Origin: Streptomyces sp. NRRL F-525
GTDB taxonomy: Bacteria > Actinomycetota > Actinomycetes > Streptomycetales > Streptomycetaceae
Direction: 5' to 3'
Length of the DNA stretch: 64,000 bases
Assembly: GCF_000716605.1 (NCBI RefSeq)
Contig: NZ_JNXE01000035.1
Coordinates: 52,561 to 116,560 of the forward strand
Shown: piece by piece, positions 9,033-19,448 of the stretch
Layout of the letters: every line of letters begins with the position of its first letter
How positions within the stretch are numbered: the stretch's first letter is position 1
Notes under the pieces: generated by a model
Seen by the model: the letters and a program-made list of their open reading frames with translations, nothing else
What the model was told of the DNA's origin: nothing
Databases searched by the model: none
Made by a program: the position numbers and the translations under genes

Positions 9033-10678
9033 CACTGGGCTCCCACGGTCTCGGACTGGATCTGCCGGATCTCGATGCGGTCGTCGCCGGTGCCGAAGGT
9101 GGCGACCGGGGTGGAGTGCTCGATCGCCGCCTTGACGTTGGGCAGGTCGACCGCGTCGCGCCGTACCGTCGGGGAGGCCACGACGTAGTCGATGTCCTTC
9201 CAGCCGTCGGGCAGGGTCTTGGTGACGGCCGGGTCGAGGTCGGCCTTGTAGAACCAGATGACCCCGAGCCCGGGCCGGTACCCGGCGTGCACCAGGTCCA
9301 GCCAGAGCGCGTCGTCGACGAGGACACGGGTGTCCTTCGGGTCGGCGACCTCGGTGGACAGCCACTTCGAGGCGGCGCGGTAGGGGGCGTTGGCGTCGGT
9401 GGTCATGGCGGTGCGGTCGCCGTCGTACCACTTCGGTACGACATAGGCGCCGGCCGCGATCGCGAGAACCACGGCGAGGGTGTACCTGCCTCCCGTGACG
9501 TATCGTTTCTCCCCTTCCCCACGCCATCTGCGCAGCACCGCGTGGGCGACGGAGGCGGTGCCCCCGGCCAGTACGAGGGCGAGGAAGGGCAGCGCGCCGA
9601 TGATGTACATCGCGGGCAGGTAGCCGTTGGGGCGCATGGAGACCAGGGCGAGGATCGCCACGGTCATGGCCGGTCCGGCGAGGGAGCGGGCGGTGACCGA
9701 CCAGCGCCAGGTGAGCAGCAGGAGCAGCGCCCCGGCGAGTCCGCCCAGCGGCAGGACGCGGTCGTAGTACAGCCAGGAGTGGAGGACGCCGTAGGAGCCC
9801 GTGCCCTGGTCGAGGATGAAGCCCGAACCCGGTCTCGTCATCTGGTACTTGAGGCCGTCCCAGAGCGAGACGTGGCCGCTGCCCGGCAGCAACTCGCCCT
9901 TGAGCAGGGCGAAGAGGGGGTACGCGAGGCCGATGAGGGCGCAGGCGGTGATGGCTCCGGTGAGCGCGAACTTGCGGGTGTCGCGGTGTCCGTGGCGCCA
10001 CATCGTGAGCAGCAGCGCCGGGAGGATGACGAGCATCGTCTCCTTGGTGAGGACCGAGGCCGCTCCGGCGAGGCCCGCTCCAAAGTGGTGCCAGAGATGG
10101 CGACTTGGGGACGCGGCCAGGCAGAACGCGAGCAGCATCCACATCACGGCGATGTTGTCGAGGAAGATCTCCCGCTGGAGGATCACGGACAGCGGGGAGA
10201 GGCCGAAGAGCACCATGGCCAGGCCTGCCGCCCAGCGCGGGAGCGAGAGCCTGCGGGCGAGGACGTAGACGAGGACCGCGCTGATCGCGCTGATGACCAG
10301 CATCGCGAGGCGCATGGTGCCGACGGTCATCGAGTCGGGGCTGAAGTGCGCGGGGATCCAGGTGAGCAGGGCGATCTGGATCCAGCCGAGGGGCGGGTGG
10401 TCGTACCAGTAGGTGTAGTGGGCGAGCCCGGTGCCCTGTTGGACGGCCCAGGCCTGGGCGAGGTAGGTGCCCTCGTCGTCGCTGAGCGTCGGGTAGTCGG
10501 CGATGTTCCAGCCCTGCACGACGAGGATCGCCGTGAGGAGCAGGCCGCAGAGGAGGAGGTCGGGGCGGGAGGAACGGAGCCGTGAAGGTGGCGCTGTTCG
10601 ACTGGCCGAACCGGTTTCAGGCGCAGGCTGCCGCTGCGCGGGGACCGTGGTGGTCACCGCGGGAAGTGTGGAAGTCAC
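9032..10678 (-). CDS. GT39-family membrane glycosyltransferase (ArnT/PMT-like)
   Basis: 548 residues from GTG 10678 (GTGA overlap with the upstream GT2 gene). A 40-residue proline/threonine-rich cytoplasmic N-terminus leads into about ten transmembrane helices. The first extracytoplasmic loop carries the acidic motif TLSDDEGTYLAQAW, with the DE pair expected of GT39/GT-C catalysis, and WYDHPPLGW follows shortly after. The C-terminal 120 residues form a soluble extracytoplasmic domain. Such enzymes transfer sugars from polyprenyl-phosphate donors to lipids, proteins or glycans outside the membrane. Its donor is probably supplied by the GT2-GtrA protein encoded next. Confidence 0.88.
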   Translation of the reverse strand: MTSTLPAVTTTVPAQRQPAPETGSASRTAPPSRLRSSRPDLLLCGLLLTAILVVQGWNIADYPTLSDDEGTYLAQAWAVQQGTGLAHYTYWYDHPPLGWIQIALLTWIPAHFSPDSMTVGTMRLAMLVISAISAVLVYVLARRLSLPRWAAGLAMVLFGLSPLSVILQREIFLDNIAVMWMLLAFCLAASPSRHLWHHFGAGLAGAASVLTKETMLVILPALLLTMWRHGHRDTRKFALTGAITACALIGLAYPLFALLKGELLPGSGHVSLWDGLKYQMTRPGSGFILDQGTGSYGVLHSWLYYDRVLPLGGLAGALLLLLTWRWSVTARSLAGPAMTVAILALVSMRPNGYLPAMYIIGALPFLALVLAGGTASVAHAVLRRWRGEGEKRYVTGGRYTLAVVLAIAAGAYVVPKWYDGDRTAMTTDANAPYRAASKWLSTEVADPKDTRVLVDDALWLDLVHAGYRPGLGVIWFYKADLDPAVTKTLPDGWKDIDYVVASPTVRRDAVDLPNVKAAIEHSTPVATFGTGDDRIEIRQIQSETVGAQ

Positions 10679-11943
10679 GCAGGAACGTCCTCTCGGATCA
10701 CTGCGGTTTCGGTGAGGTGCGCGCCGACGTGGGAGGTCAACTCCCAGTCGTTCCGGCCGCGTTGCTCACGCCACACTGCGCGGATCGCGGCTCCGGCGAG
10801 GAGCACCTGGTAGAACGGGCCGCCCACGACGAGCTTCAGATAGTGGACGGCGCGGACGCGGAGTCCGTACTGCTTGCCGAAGTCGTGCAGGCCGACGACC
10901 TCGAACACGAAGGTGACGGCGGCGGTGACCAGCGGCAGGAAGGTGAGGAACGCGATGCCCACCGGCACGTCCAGGAAGAGCGCGACCGCCGCGTTCAGCG
11001 GGATGATCACCCCGGAGAAGGCCTGCAGGAACGGCGTCATCAGCGTGTAGCGGGCGAGCAACCGCTGCCCGAATCCCGGGAGTTGCTTCCAGTCCTGCTT
11101 GCGGTAGACCTGAAGGAAGCCCTGGTTCCAGCGAGTTCGCTGCTTCAGCAACGACATCAGGGAGCCCGGGGTCTCCTCCCGGGTCACCATGTCGGAGTCG
11201 TAGGCGACGACGACCTTCTTGCCGACGCTGGACAGCCGGACGCCCAAGTCGCAGTCCTCGGCAAGGCAGTCGGGGTCCCAGCCGTCGGCCTCGCGCAGGA
11301 CGTCGGTCCGTACGAAGACGGTGTTGCCGCCCAGCGGGATGAACCCCTTCTGCGCGTGCAGATGCAGCCGGGAGCGGAACCAGAAGAAGTACTCCAGGCA
11401 GTTGCGCAGGCTGTACCAGCTGGAGTGGAAGTTGATGAGCTGGACGCCCCCCTGGACGACGTCCGCCCCCGTCGTGCGGAACGCGTGGTCGACGTGGGCG
11501 AGCAGCGCCGGATGGACCTGGTCCTCGGCGTCGAAGACCCCGACGACATCGCCGCGGCAGTGCGGCAGCGCCGTGTTCATGGCCTTCGGTTTGTTCTTCT
11601 TCTCGTGCGTGTCGACGACGACGCGGACGCGCGGGTCGCGCTCGGCGGCGCTGTCGGCCACCGCCGCGGTCTCGGGGTCGTCGTGCCCCACGATCACGAT
11701 GATCTCGAAGTCGGTGTGCGTGGACTCCAGCAGCCGCTGGATGGTGTGGTCGAGCACGGCCTGTTCGTGCCGGGCCGGCAGCAGCAACGAGAACGAGACG
11801 TGCTCGTCCCCGTCCGGGCTGCTGAATCGGGTGGAGGCGAGCACTTCGGGCGTACGCCACGCGTGCATCTGCCACCACAGGGTGAAGGCGGCCATCCAGA
11901 ACAAGGCCAGCGAAACGACGGCGATGAAGACAGACGTCAGCAA
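10675..11943 (-). CDS. Processive GT2 glycosyltransferase (cellulose/chitin/hyaluronan synthase-like)
   Basis: 422 residues. An N-terminal membrane helix (4-24), a cytoplasmic GT2 domain and three or four C-terminal helices follow in that order. Motifs of polymerising GT2 enzymes are present: D138-A-E-D141, E229-D230 (the catalytic-base position) and Q268-R-T-R-W272 (QxxRW). The sugar is not predictable. It is first in the operon and shares a GTGA overlap with the GT39 gene. The promoter should lie in 11944-12136, upstream of which YyaL ends convergently. The logic resembles the Streptomyces CslA-GlxA pair, in which a GT2 polymerase partners a copper radical oxidase, but this operon has two extra glycosyltransferases. 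Confidence 0.9.
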   Translation of the reverse strand: MLTSVFIAVVSLALFWMAAFTLWWQMHAWRTPEVLASTRFSSPDGDEHVSFSLLLPARHEQAVLDHTIQRLLESTHTDFEIIVIVGHDDPETAAVADSAAERDPRVRVVVDTHEKKNKPKAMNTALPHCRGDVVGVFDAEDQVHPALLAHVDHAFRTTGADVVQGGVQLINFHSSWYSLRNCLEYFFWFRSRLHLHAQKGFIPLGGNTVFVRTDVLREADGWDPDCLAEDCDLGVRLSSVGKKVVVAYDSDMVTREETPGSLMSLLKQRTRWNQGFLQVYRKQDWKQLPGFGQRLLARYTLMTPFLQAFSGVIIPLNAAVALFLDVPVGIAFLTFLPLVTAAVTFVFEVVGLHDFGKQYGLRVRAVHYLKLVVGGPFYQVLLAGAAIRAVWREQRGRNDWELTSHVGAHLTETAVIREDVPA

Positions 11944-12136
11944 GACAGATCCCCCCAGATCCCAATACCCCCTGGCGCGACGGTGAGTTACATCCGTCGC
12001 GTCACGAGGCAGAGACTATGGGCGGTCTGTGAAGCGAGCAGGTGATTTCAGTGAAGAGCGTGTTTCCTCACAATGAGGCTCCCAGATGAGCATTTCTCGC
12101 ACTGGTCTCGTTTGGGACGGTTACGCCTATGACATT

Positions 12137-14167
12137 TCACCTGTTCAACGCGGTGCTCAGCCGCTCCGGGTCGGTCGTCGGCGCGTCACAGGTGAAGTTA
12201 CGGCAGACATACGCGGCCGGCCCACCGTCGACCAGGGGCCGGTCGGCGAGCAACGGCAGCTCGTCACTCCCCGCTACCCCGAAGGCCACCACGGCCCCGG
12301 GCGCGGTCCCCAGAAGTGCCGTACGGTGCAAGGCTTTTGTGCCTTCGTCAGTGAGCGACGGCCCTACGACGGCCACCTCGCGCGGCCCGTCGAGATACGC
12401 CTCGGCGACGGCGAGCCCCCACCCGATGAACCGCGGCACACGCGGCCCGAGCGCCTTCACGACCCCCAACGCCCGTTCCGCGGCGGTGCGATGGGGCTCG
12501 GCGCCGGTCTGCGCGGCATAGCTCAGCAGCGCACCGGCGGCGGCGGTCCACCCGGACGGGGTGGCGTTGTCGGTCGGATCCTGCGGCCGCCGGATCAGCT
12601 GCTCGGCGTCGGAGGCGGTGTCGTAGAGCGCCCCGGACTCGTCGACGAACCCGGCGAGGACGTGGTCGAGCAGGAACCCGGCGAACTCCAGCCAGACCCC
12701 CTCCCCCGTGACCGACGCCAGCGCGAGGAAGCCCTCGGCGACATCGGCGTAGTCCTCCAACACCCCGGCGTTCGCGCCGACTTGGCCGTCCTTGCTGGTG
12801 CGGGCGAGCTTGGCGTGCTCGTCGAGATGCAGCCGTACGAGGAGATCGGCCGCGGAGACGGCGGCCTCGATCAGGTCGGGGCGGTCGAAGTAGGCGCCGG
12901 TCTCGGCGAGCGCGGCGATCGCGAGGCCGTTCCAGGCGGCGACCACCTTGTCGTCGCGGCCGGGGGCGGGACGCTGTGAACGGGCGTCCAGGAGACGGCT
13001 CTTGACGGACTCGATCTTCGCGGCGTCGAAGACACCTTCGTGCTGCGGGAGTTGGAGGACGGACTGCCCTTCTTCGAAAGTCCCGTCCTCGGTCACACCG
13101 AAGTACTGCGCGGCGAGTCCACCGTCCTCTTCCCCCAGGACCTCGGTGAGCTGGGCGGGCGTCCAGACGTAGTAGGCGCCCTCGACGTGCTTACCGCTCC
13201 CGTCGTCGCTGTCGGCGTCGAGGGCGGAGGCGAACCCGCCCTCGTCGGTGCGGAGTTCACGCACGATGAAGTCGGCGGTCTCGACGGCGACGCGCCGGGC
13301 CAGCTCGGAACCGGTGCTGCGCCACAGGTGGGCGTAGACCCGGCAGAGCAGGGCGTTGTCGTAGAGCATCTTCTCGAAGTGCGGGACGGTCCACTCGCGG
13401 TCGACGGAGTAGCGCGCGAAGCCGCCGGCGAGCTGGTCGTAGATCCCGCCGCGGGCCATGCGCTCGCAGGTGTCCCGGGCCATCTCCAGGGCGCCCTCGG
13501 CGCCGGTGCGGGCGTGGTGGCGGAGCAGGAACTCCAGGGCCATGGACGGCGGGAACTTGGGCGCCCCGCCGAATCCGCCGCGCTGGGGGTCGTACTCGCG
13601 GGTGAGCCCGAGGAGTGCGCGGGACAGCTCCTCCTCGCCGGGAGCCTCGGTGCTGCCGTAGTCGATCTCGCGCTGGGACAGGTCCCGGGTGATCTTCCCG
13701 GCGACCTCGGCGACCTCGTCCCGCCGGTCGGTCCACGCGCTGCGCACACCCTCCAGCACCTGCCGGAAGGAGGGCATGCCGTGGCGGGGCGCGGGCGGGA
13801 AGTACGTCCCGAAGTAGAAGGGCTCGGCGTCCGGCGTGAGAAACACGGTCATGGGCCAGCCGCCCTGACCGGTGGCCGCCTGCACGGCCTCCATGTAGAC
13901 GGCGTCGACGTCCGGGCGTTCCTCGCGGTCGACCTTGATGCTGACGAAGTGTTCGTTGAGGTAGTCGGCGGTGGGGTGGTCCTCGAAGGACTCGTGGGCC
14001 ATGACGTGGCACCAGTGACAGCTGCTGTACCCGACGCTGAGCAGCACCGGTTTGTTCGTCCGCCGCGCCTCGTCGAAGGCCTCGGCCGACCAGGGCCACC
14101 AGGCGACGGGGTTGTCGGCGTGCTGGAGGAGGTAGGGGGACGTCTCGTGGGCCAGTCGGTTCGGCAT
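12137..14167 (-). CDS. YyaL/SSP411-type thioredoxin-domain protein
   Basis: 676 residues from ATG 14167. The N-terminal 160 residues are a thioredoxin-like DUF255 domain that starts with the family signature [18 protein letters not shown]. Its active-site motif is C50-H-W-C53. The rest is an (alpha/alpha)6 barrel-like region related to N-acylglucosamine 2-epimerases/glycoside hydrolases. The family is widespread; its biochemical role is not settled. A longer reading frame continues upstream but overlaps the divergent NB-ARC gene, and the conserved family start fits 14167. It is divergent from the NB-ARC/TPR gene with 159 bp between them. Confidence 0.9.
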   Translation of the reverse strand: MPNRLAHETSPYLLQHADNPVAWWPWSAEAFDEARRTNKPVLLSVGYSSCHWCHVMAHESFEDHPTADYLNEHFVSIKVDREERPDVDAVYMEAVQAATGQGGWPMTVFLTPDAEPFYFGTYFPPAPRHGMPSFRQVLEGVRSAWTDRRDEVAEVAGKITRDLSQREIDYGSTEAPGEEELSRALLGLTREYDPQRGGFGGAPKFPPSMALEFLLRHHARTGAEGALEMARDTCERMARGGIYDQLAGGFARYSVDREWTVPHFEKMLYDNALLCRVYAHLWRSTGSELARRVAVETADFIVRELRTDEGGFASALDADSDDGSGKHVEGAYYVWTPAQLTEVLGEEDGGLAAQYFGVTEDGTFEEGQSVLQLPQHEGVFDAAKIESVKSRLLDARSQRPAPGRDDKVVAAWNGLAIAALAETGAYFDRPDLIEAAVSAADLLVRLHLDEHAKLARTSKDGQVGANAGVLEDYADVAEGFLALASVTGEGVWLEFAGFLLDHVLAGFVDESGALYDTASDAEQLIRRPQDPTDNATPSGWTAAAGALLSYAAQTGAEPHRTAAERALGVVKALGPRVPRFIGWGLAVAEAYLDGPREVAVVGPSLTDEGTKALHRTALLGTAPGAVVAFGVAGSDELPLLADRPLVDGGPAAYVCRNFTCDAPTTDPERLSTALNR

Positions 14168-14326
14168 GCCCCCATCGTGCCTGACCGGAGTGGGAGGCCG
14201 TGGGACCGGCCGCGCCTTCCGGTTCCGGTTCCGCTCCGCAAACAGATGATCGTCGCCCTCTCGCGCTCGAGCCTCCCCCGAAGGACACTCATAGGCCAAG
14301 CAGTTGCCGCCGGAGGGGGACGTGAC

Positions 14327-17300
14327 ATGCGGGACGGCCATCGGACCGATGCCGAGCGGCTGTTGGCTCGGGCCGTGGAGGAGGAGGTGCGGCGCTCCGG
14401 CGGGCGCACGGACGGGCAGGTGCTGCTGGCGCGGTCCCGGGCCGCTCTGGACGCCATGGCGGAGACGGCGGCCGAGGAGTACGCGGCCTATACGGGGGCG
14501 CTGGACGAGGCGTCGGCGGGGCAGCTCACCTTCGGGCAGCGGTATGCGCGGGAGGGTGGGACAACTCCCTTGTTGGTGGCTGGTGTTGGCGCGGTCGCCG
14601 CTGTGGTGGCCGACCTCGCCCTCGGCACCGGGACCGGTACGGCCTTCGGCGCCGGCGTGACCGTCGGTGTCGTGGGCGCCGCGGCGACCGTCGTGAAGGT
14701 GACCGCGTCCCATCTGCCCGCCGCGCATCACCGTGCCGGTGCCGTGAGTCAGCCCGGGGGGCCTGAGCAGTTGCGGTTGCAGTGGCTGACGGCGTTGGAG
14801 GTGCGGGGCATCCGGCCGTTCCTGGATCAGCAGCGGGTGCTGGCCGCGTCGACCGGGCCGACGCGGAAGCCGGGGCCGCAGTTGCGCGGTGCGGACAAGA
14901 GCGCGGCGGCGCGGCGGCGGAGTGTGCTGGAGCAGTCGTTCGGTCAACTCCCGGATGCCGTGGGGGTGTTCGCCGGGCGGCGGGCCGAGCTGGCCCGGAT
15001 CCGGCAACTGGTGCAGGCGGGGCGGGCCAGTACGGAGACCCGGCCTACGGTGGTCGTCCTGCACGGCGCTCCCGGTTCGGGGCGTACCACCCTGGCGGTG
15101 CGGGCCGCGCACGATCTGCGGGACCAGTTCCGCGGGGCCTGCGTGGTGGATCTGCGCGGCGACAGCCCGGGCGAGCCGCCGCTGCCCACGCGTGACGCCC
15201 TGCTGCATCTGCTGAACCGGCTCGGCGCACCGCGCGAGCAGTTGCTGTTCCGTGAGCGCTCCTCGCCCGACCAACAGGTCAAGCGGCTGGGCGAGTTGTA
15301 CCACCAGCACCTCACCGGACTGCCGGTGACGATCGTGCTGGACGACGCCTCCGATGTCGCGCAGGTGGCCACGCTGGTGCCCGAGCGCTCGGACAGCCTG
15401 GTCGTGGTCACCGCCCGCAAACCCCTCGACCTGCCCGCCGAACTCGCCGCCTGGGTGCACCAGTTGCCGGTGGAGTCGCTGGACGCGGCGGGCGCGGAGG
15501 AGCTGCTGGGGGCGGCGGCGCAGGACGGTTCGGAGCCGTACGACGCCGAATCCGCCGACCGGATCCGGGAGTTGTGCGGCGGGCTGCCGCTCGCGCTGCG
15601 GATCGCGGGCTCGTCCCTCGGTGCGCGCTCACCGGGTCAACTGGCCACGGATCTGGGCGCGTACGGCCCGGTGGAGCCGGTCGAGCGGGCGCTGTGGCTG
15701 CGTTACACCGACCAGTCCGACCCGGCCCGCACGCTGCTGCGCAGGCTGGCGCTGGCGGGCCGGGCCTCGCTGGGCGCGGCAGCAGCGGCGGCCCTGTTGG
15801 GCGCCGACGAGACCGAGGCCACCCGCCAGCTGACGGCCCTGTCCCGGGCGGGCCTCATCGACCACGTCCGCGGCACCCGCTACCGCCTGCACGACCTGGT
15901 CCGCGCCTTCGCCCAGGCCCGCCTCCTCGACGAGGAGGAGTCGGCCGAACGTACCGCCGCGCAGGAGCGGTTGATCGTGAACTACGGCGAACTCGCCGAC
16001 TCCGTGCTGCGGTTGGTCGACGGCAACATGTCGACGCGCTCGGACCGCTTCGGCCCGCACGGCTTCACCTCCCTGGACGAGGCGCTGCGCTGGCTGGACG
16101 ACGAGTCGAGCTTCATCACCTCGACGCTCCGGCACGCGGAGGGCGTCGACCAGGGCGCCGTACTGAATCTGCTGGGCGCGCTGTGCGACTACTGCCTGCT
16201 GCGCGGCGACCTCTACCGGCTCGGTGAGATCAGCGAGTTGGCGCAGGCCGTCGACCAAGGACTGCTCGTCCGCTCGGTGCAGTGGCGCACCGGCATCGCG
16301 GCCCGGCAGCTCGGCGAACTCGACAAGGCGCGCACCACCCTCACCTCCGTCGTCGACCTCTACATGGAGGCCCATCACGACGCCGGCGCCGCCCGCGCCC
16401 TCTGCTCGCTGGGCATCACCCTCCACCACCAGGGCAACCTCACCGAGGCGGCGGCGAAACTCCGCGAGGCCCTCGACCTGCAAGCCCCGCCCCAACTCGC
16501 CACGGACCGCGCCTGGACGATGCACGCCCTGGCCGCCGTGGAACGGGATCGCGGCCGACTCCCGGAAGCCATGCGGCTGTTGACCGAGTCCCTGGTCCTG
16601 CACCGCGCCGGCGAGTCCGTCCACGGCGAGGCCTGGGCCCACTTCCAACTCGGCCAACTCGGCCTGCGCATGGGCGACATCCCCCGCGCCGAGTCCGAAC
16701 TCACCACCGCCCTCGGCCTCTACGGCCGCACCCGCGACGCCCGCGGCGAGGCCTGGGCGCTGACCCAGCTGGCCCGCGCCCGCCTCGTCGCCGGCGACCC
16801 GTCCCCCGCGATCGACGGCCTGCGCCAGGCGGCCGCCCGGCACCGCGACAACGAGGACGCGCGCGGCGAGGCCTGGACCGTCTACTACCTCGGCCAGGCC
16901 CTGGAGGAGACCGGCAACCTGGACCTCGCGGTGCGCGAGCTGGAACGCTCCCGCACAATGTTCTCCCGCATGCGCGACGTCTACGGCCTCGCCTGCGCCC
17001 GGCACCACTCGGCACGCGTGACCCGCGACCAGCGCGCGGCCCAGACGGGTTCGCTGCGCAACTCCGGGTTCGCCCGCCAGCTCCTCGTCGACGCCCGCGC
17101 CGACTTCCAGCGCATCGGCGTCGCCCACGGCGAGGCCTGGACCTGCCTGGAGCTCGCGGTCGTCGACGCGGGCAACGCCCGTACCCAACAGGCGCTGACG
17201 CTGTGCGACGAGGCCGTAGGCCTGTTCACCTCGTACGGCGACCACCGCGGCGAGGACTGGGCGCACTTCCTGCGCGCCACGCTGCTGCCGTACGCGGCCC

Positions 17301-17530
17301 CCGGCGGGGTCGAGGTCGGCACGGCGGTCGCCCAGGAGGAACTGGCCCAGCTGTCCCGCACCCGGCATCCGTACCGCGACGAGAAACTCGGCGACTACGT
17401 CGAGGCGTACCAGCTGCTGCTGGAGCGGGGCGTGAACCTGGAGGCGGGCTGGCAGGCGTGGCGGCTGGGCATGGTGCCGAGCCGGCATGCGCGGGAGGTG
17501 ATGGGGGTGGCGGTGTCCGGCACCCCCTGA
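14327..17530 (+). CDS. NB-ARC (STAND) ATPase-like protein with TPR repeats and altered Walker A
   Basis: 1067 residues from ATG 14327, with a GGAGG site at 14312-14316. An N-terminal helical region with hydrophobic segments (about 80-125) is followed by an NB-ARC domain. The nucleotide loop reads GAPGSGRTT (247-255), so the usual Walker A lysine is Arg253 (codon 15083-15085). A Walker-B-like IVLDDA and a GLPLAL motif follow. A winged-helix region (about 500-590) leads to at least six TPRs with recurrent HGEAW/RGEAW turns (about 600-1000). STAND proteins are nucleotide-switched signalling hubs, and in Streptomyces many are regulators or defence proteins. No effector domain is recognisable. The K-to-R change suggests weak hydrolysis or a pure scaffold; that is inference. 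Confidence 0.85.
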   Translation: MRDGHRTDAERLLARAVEEEVRRSGGRTDGQVLLARSRAALDAMAETAAEEYAAYTGALDEASAGQLTFGQRYAREGGTTPLLVAGVGAVAAVVADLALGTGTGTAFGAGVTVGVVGAAATVVKVTASHLPAAHHRAGAVSQPGGPEQLRLQWLTALEVRGIRPFLDQQRVLAASTGPTRKPGPQLRGADKSAAARRRSVLEQSFGQLPDAVGVFAGRRAELARIRQLVQAGRASTETRPTVVVLHGAPGSGRTTLAVRAAHDLRDQFRGACVVDLRGDSPGEPPLPTRDALLHLLNRLGAPREQLLFRERSSPDQQVKRLGELYHQHLTGLPVTIVLDDASDVAQVATLVPERSDSLVVVTARKPLDLPAELAAWVHQLPVESLDAAGAEELLGAAAQDGSEPYDAESADRIRELCGGLPLALRIAGSSLGARSPGQLATDLGAYGPVEPVERALWLRYTDQSDPARTLLRRLALAGRASLGAAAAAALLGADETEATRQLTALSRAGLIDHVRGTRYRLHDLVRAFAQARLLDEEESAERTAAQERLIVNYGELADSVLRLVDGNMSTRSDRFGPHGFTSLDEALRWLDDESSFITSTLRHAEGVDQGAVLNLLGALCDYCLLRGDLYRLGEISELAQAVDQGLLVRSVQWRTGIAARQLGELDKARTTLTSVVDLYMEAHHDAGAARALCSLGITLHHQGNLTEAAAKLREALDLQAPPQLATDRAWTMHALAAVERDRGRLPEAMRLLTESLVLHRAGESVHGEAWAHFQLGQLGLRMGDIPRAESELTTALGLYGRTRDARGEAWALTQLARARLVAGDPSPAIDGLRQAAARHRDNEDARGEAWTVYYLGQALEETGNLDLAVRELERSRTMFSRMRDVYGLACARHHSARVTRDQRAAQTGSLRNSGFARQLLVDARADFQRIGVAHGEAWTCLELAVVDAGNARTQQALTLCDEAVGLFTSYGDHRGEDWAHFLRATLLPYAAPGGVEVGTAVAQEELAQLSRTRHPYRDEKLGDYVEAYQLLLERGVNLEAGWQAWRLGMVPSRHAREVMGVAVSGTP

Positions 17531-17554
17531 GCACCGCTCGCGCAGGCGGCCGCG

Positions 17555-17815
17555 TCAGCCCTGCTTGGCCTTGGGTTCCGCCGGGGCGGCCCCGGATTCG
17601 GCCTTCGACTCGGCGGTCGGCTCGGCCTTCGGGTCCGCGCCTTCCTTGAAGTCGACCTTGTTCATCTGCTTGCTCATGGACTTCATCAGGCCCCAGACGG
17701 CCAGGGCCATCACCGCGAACACGATGAAGCCGAGGACGCCGGGGGTGACCTTGTTCTCGTCGACCTCGGCGAGGGGGACCAGGTGCGTCATTGCCAGGGC
17801 TGCGCTTGAGCTCAT
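17555..17815 (-). CDS. Small single-pass membrane protein with acidic/alanine-rich tail
   Basis: 86 residues if ATG 17815 is used. ATG 17824, overlapping the mca stop, would give 89 residues, and both lack a strong ribosome site. One transmembrane helix (about 27-45) follows the conserved stretch VDENKVTPG; the C-terminal 35 residues are rich in K, E, A and P. It lies immediately downstream of mca on the same strand and is probably co-transcribed. This small gene accompanies mca in many Streptomyces (from memory). No function is known to me; a helper role in mycothiol or envelope biology would be speculation. Confidence 0.7.
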   Translation of the reverse strand: MSSSAALAMTHLVPLAEVDENKVTPGVLGFIVFAVMALAVWGLMKSMSKQMNKVDFKEGADPKAEPTAESKAESGAAPAEPKAKQG

Positions 17816-17816
17816 G

Positions 17817-18698
17817 TCAGGCATTGTCGCGGATGCCCGCAAACAGATCGTCCTCGGGGAGGGAGGTATCGACGAGGGACTTCGCGAGCTCATACTCCTC
17901 GGTCGGCCAGACCTCCTTCTGGATCTCCATCGGGACCCGGAACCAGCCGCCGTCGGGGTCGATCTGCGTGGCGTGCGCGAGCAGCGCCTTGTCGCGGATC
18001 TCGAAGAACTCGGCGCAGGGGATGTGCGTGGTGAGCGTGCGCTCGGTGTGCCCCGACTCGTTCCAGCGCTTGAGCCACTCCTCGTACGGCGACTCCAGGC
18101 CGCGTGCCAGCAGCGCGTGGTGCAGGGCCTCGGTGCGCTGCCGGTTGAAGCCCTGGTTGTAGTACAGCTTCCGCGGCTGGTACGCCGGGCCGTACTCGGA
18201 CTCCGGGTACTTCTCGGTGTCCGTCGCGCCCTCGAACGCCACCATCGAGATCTTGTGGGTCATGATGTGGTCGGGGTGCGGGTAACCGCCGTTCTCGTCA
18301 TAGGTGGTGATCACCTGCGGCCGGAACGAACGGATCTGCTTCACCAGCTCGCCGGCCGCCTTGTCGACGTCCTCCAGCGCGAAGCAGCCCTCGGGCAGCG
18401 GCGGCAGCGGGTCGCCCTCGGGCAGCCCCGAGTCGACGAAGCCGAGCCACTCCTGCTTGATGCCGAGGATCTCGCGGGCCTCGTCCATCTCCTTCTTGCG
18501 CACCTCGTGGATGTGCTCCTCGATGTACGTGTCGCCCTGGAGCTTCGGGTTGAGGACGGAGCCGCGCTCCCCGCCCGTGCAGGTCACGACCAGCACGTCC
18601 ACCCCCTCGGACACGTACTTCGCCATGGTGGCCGCGCCCTTGCTCGACTCGTCGTCGGGGTGCGCGTGGACGGCCATCAGTCGCAGCTGGTCAGTCAA
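17817..18698 (-). CDS. mca: Mycothiol S-conjugate amidase
   Basis: 293-residue zinc amidase that cleaves mycothiol S-conjugates to a mercapturic acid and GlcN-Ins. This is the actinobacterial detoxification route for electrophiles, antibiotics and formaldehyde-type adducts. Zinc and catalytic motifs of the LmbE/MshB superfamily are visible: H11-A-H13-P-D-D16-E near the start and HPDH at 141-144. The Mca-specific segment GGERGSVLNPKLQ is also present, distinguishing it from the deacetylase MshB. ATG 18698. The start region faces the divergent DUF4307 gene, and the small membrane protein gene follows directly. Confidence 0.95.
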   Translation of the reverse strand: MTDQLRLMAVHAHPDDESSKGAATMAKYVSEGVDVLVVTCTGGERGSVLNPKLQGDTYIEEHIHEVRKKEMDEAREILGIKQEWLGFVDSGLPEGDPLPPLPEGCFALEDVDKAAGELVKQIRSFRPQVITTYDENGGYPHPDHIMTHKISMVAFEGATDTEKYPESEYGPAYQPRKLYYNQGFNRQRTEALHHALLARGLESPYEEWLKRWNESGHTERTLTTHIPCAEFFEIRDKALLAHATQIDPDGGWFRVPMEIQKEVWPTEEYELAKSLVDTSLPEDDLFAGIRDNA

Positions 18699-18810
18699 GA
18701 CTCAATCCTCAGTAAGTCGGCGCCCCGGTGTCCTGGGGTGCAATTCAACAGGTGGCGTCCCGCAGGGACGTCGTTGAGGGGCGGTGGTCGGGCGGCGGGT
18801 GGGAGGCTTC

Positions 18811-18816
18811 TATAGT
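18811..18816 (+). promoter_or_regulatory. Possible -10 element of the DUF4307 gene
   Basis: TATAGT lies 66 bases before the ATG at 18882, in the divergent mca/DUF4307 spacer. No good -35 is found at 16-19 bases, so this is tentative. A hairpin-like inverted repeat (GCGTCCC-GCA-GGGACGT, about 18755-18771) lies upstream of it. Confidence 0.3.
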
Positions 18817-18881
18817 GACCGAATCCGGGGGCGAATAATTCCGGGGGCCCGCTTCTACGGCCCCTTGCCGAAAGGACGATC

Positions 18882-19280
18882 ATGAGTACGGCGAGTGCGC
18901 GACTGCCCGAGGGCCGTTACGGCCGCTCGTCGGACGAGCGCGCCGACCACAAGCTCAAGATCGCCGGCACCGTCCTCGCGGCACTGCTGCTCGCCCTCGT
19001 CGGGTACTTCGCCTACCACTACGTCGTCGAGGCGAAGATCAGCGCCGAGGTGATCACCTTCCAGGCCTCGGGCAACGAGGTCAAGGTGCATCTCGAGGTC
19101 CACAAGGACTCCGGGACCACCGGCTACTGCACCCTGCGCTCCCAGGCCGCCGACCAGTCCGAGGTGGGCCGCGCCGACTTCCACTTCGGCGGCTCCGCGA
19201 CCCGCATCGACCGGGTCGTCACCCTGCGCACCACGGCCAGGGGCACCACGGCCGAGCTGCTGGGCTGCCACTCCGACTGA
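18882..19280 (+). CDS. DUF4307 family single-pass membrane protein
   Basis: 132 residues from ATG 18882, with AAAGGACG as ribosome site. A cytoplasmic 25-residue N-terminus (LPEGRYGRS) precedes one transmembrane helix (about 27-48). An extracellular beta-rich domain follows with two cysteines (in GYCTLR and LLGCHS) that could form a disulfide. This matches the actinobacterial DUF4307 family, normally located between mca and greA. Function is unknown; topology suggests an envelope role. Confidence 0.82.
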   Translation: MSTASARLPEGRYGRSSDERADHKLKIAGTVLAALLLALVGYFAYHYVVEAKISAEVITFQASGNEVKVHLEVHKDSGTTGYCTLRSQAADQSEVGRADFHFGGSATRIDRVVTLRTTARGTTAELLGCHSD

Positions 19281-19448
19281 CGTCACCCTTGTTACGTAGG
19301 CGCTGACCAGCGTTGACGTATGTCTGACGGCTTATGTCCTCCCCCTGACGCCGTTGAATTGTTAGGCTCGTGGTTTCGCCCTTCCATGAAGGAACATTCT
19401 TCTGGGTAGGGCGATGCTTTGTATTCCCAGTACCTACGAGGAGCACCT

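Noticed and set aside
13040..14326. 5' extension of the NB-ARC frame
   Set aside because: It lies antisense to YyaL and encodes Arg/Gly/Val-rich shadow sequence; ATG 14327 has a ribosome site.
12137..15460. 1107-codon minus-strand frame as one protein
   Set aside because: The YyaL family start ([10 protein letters not shown]) is at 14167. The upstream part is the antisense of the NB-ARC gene.
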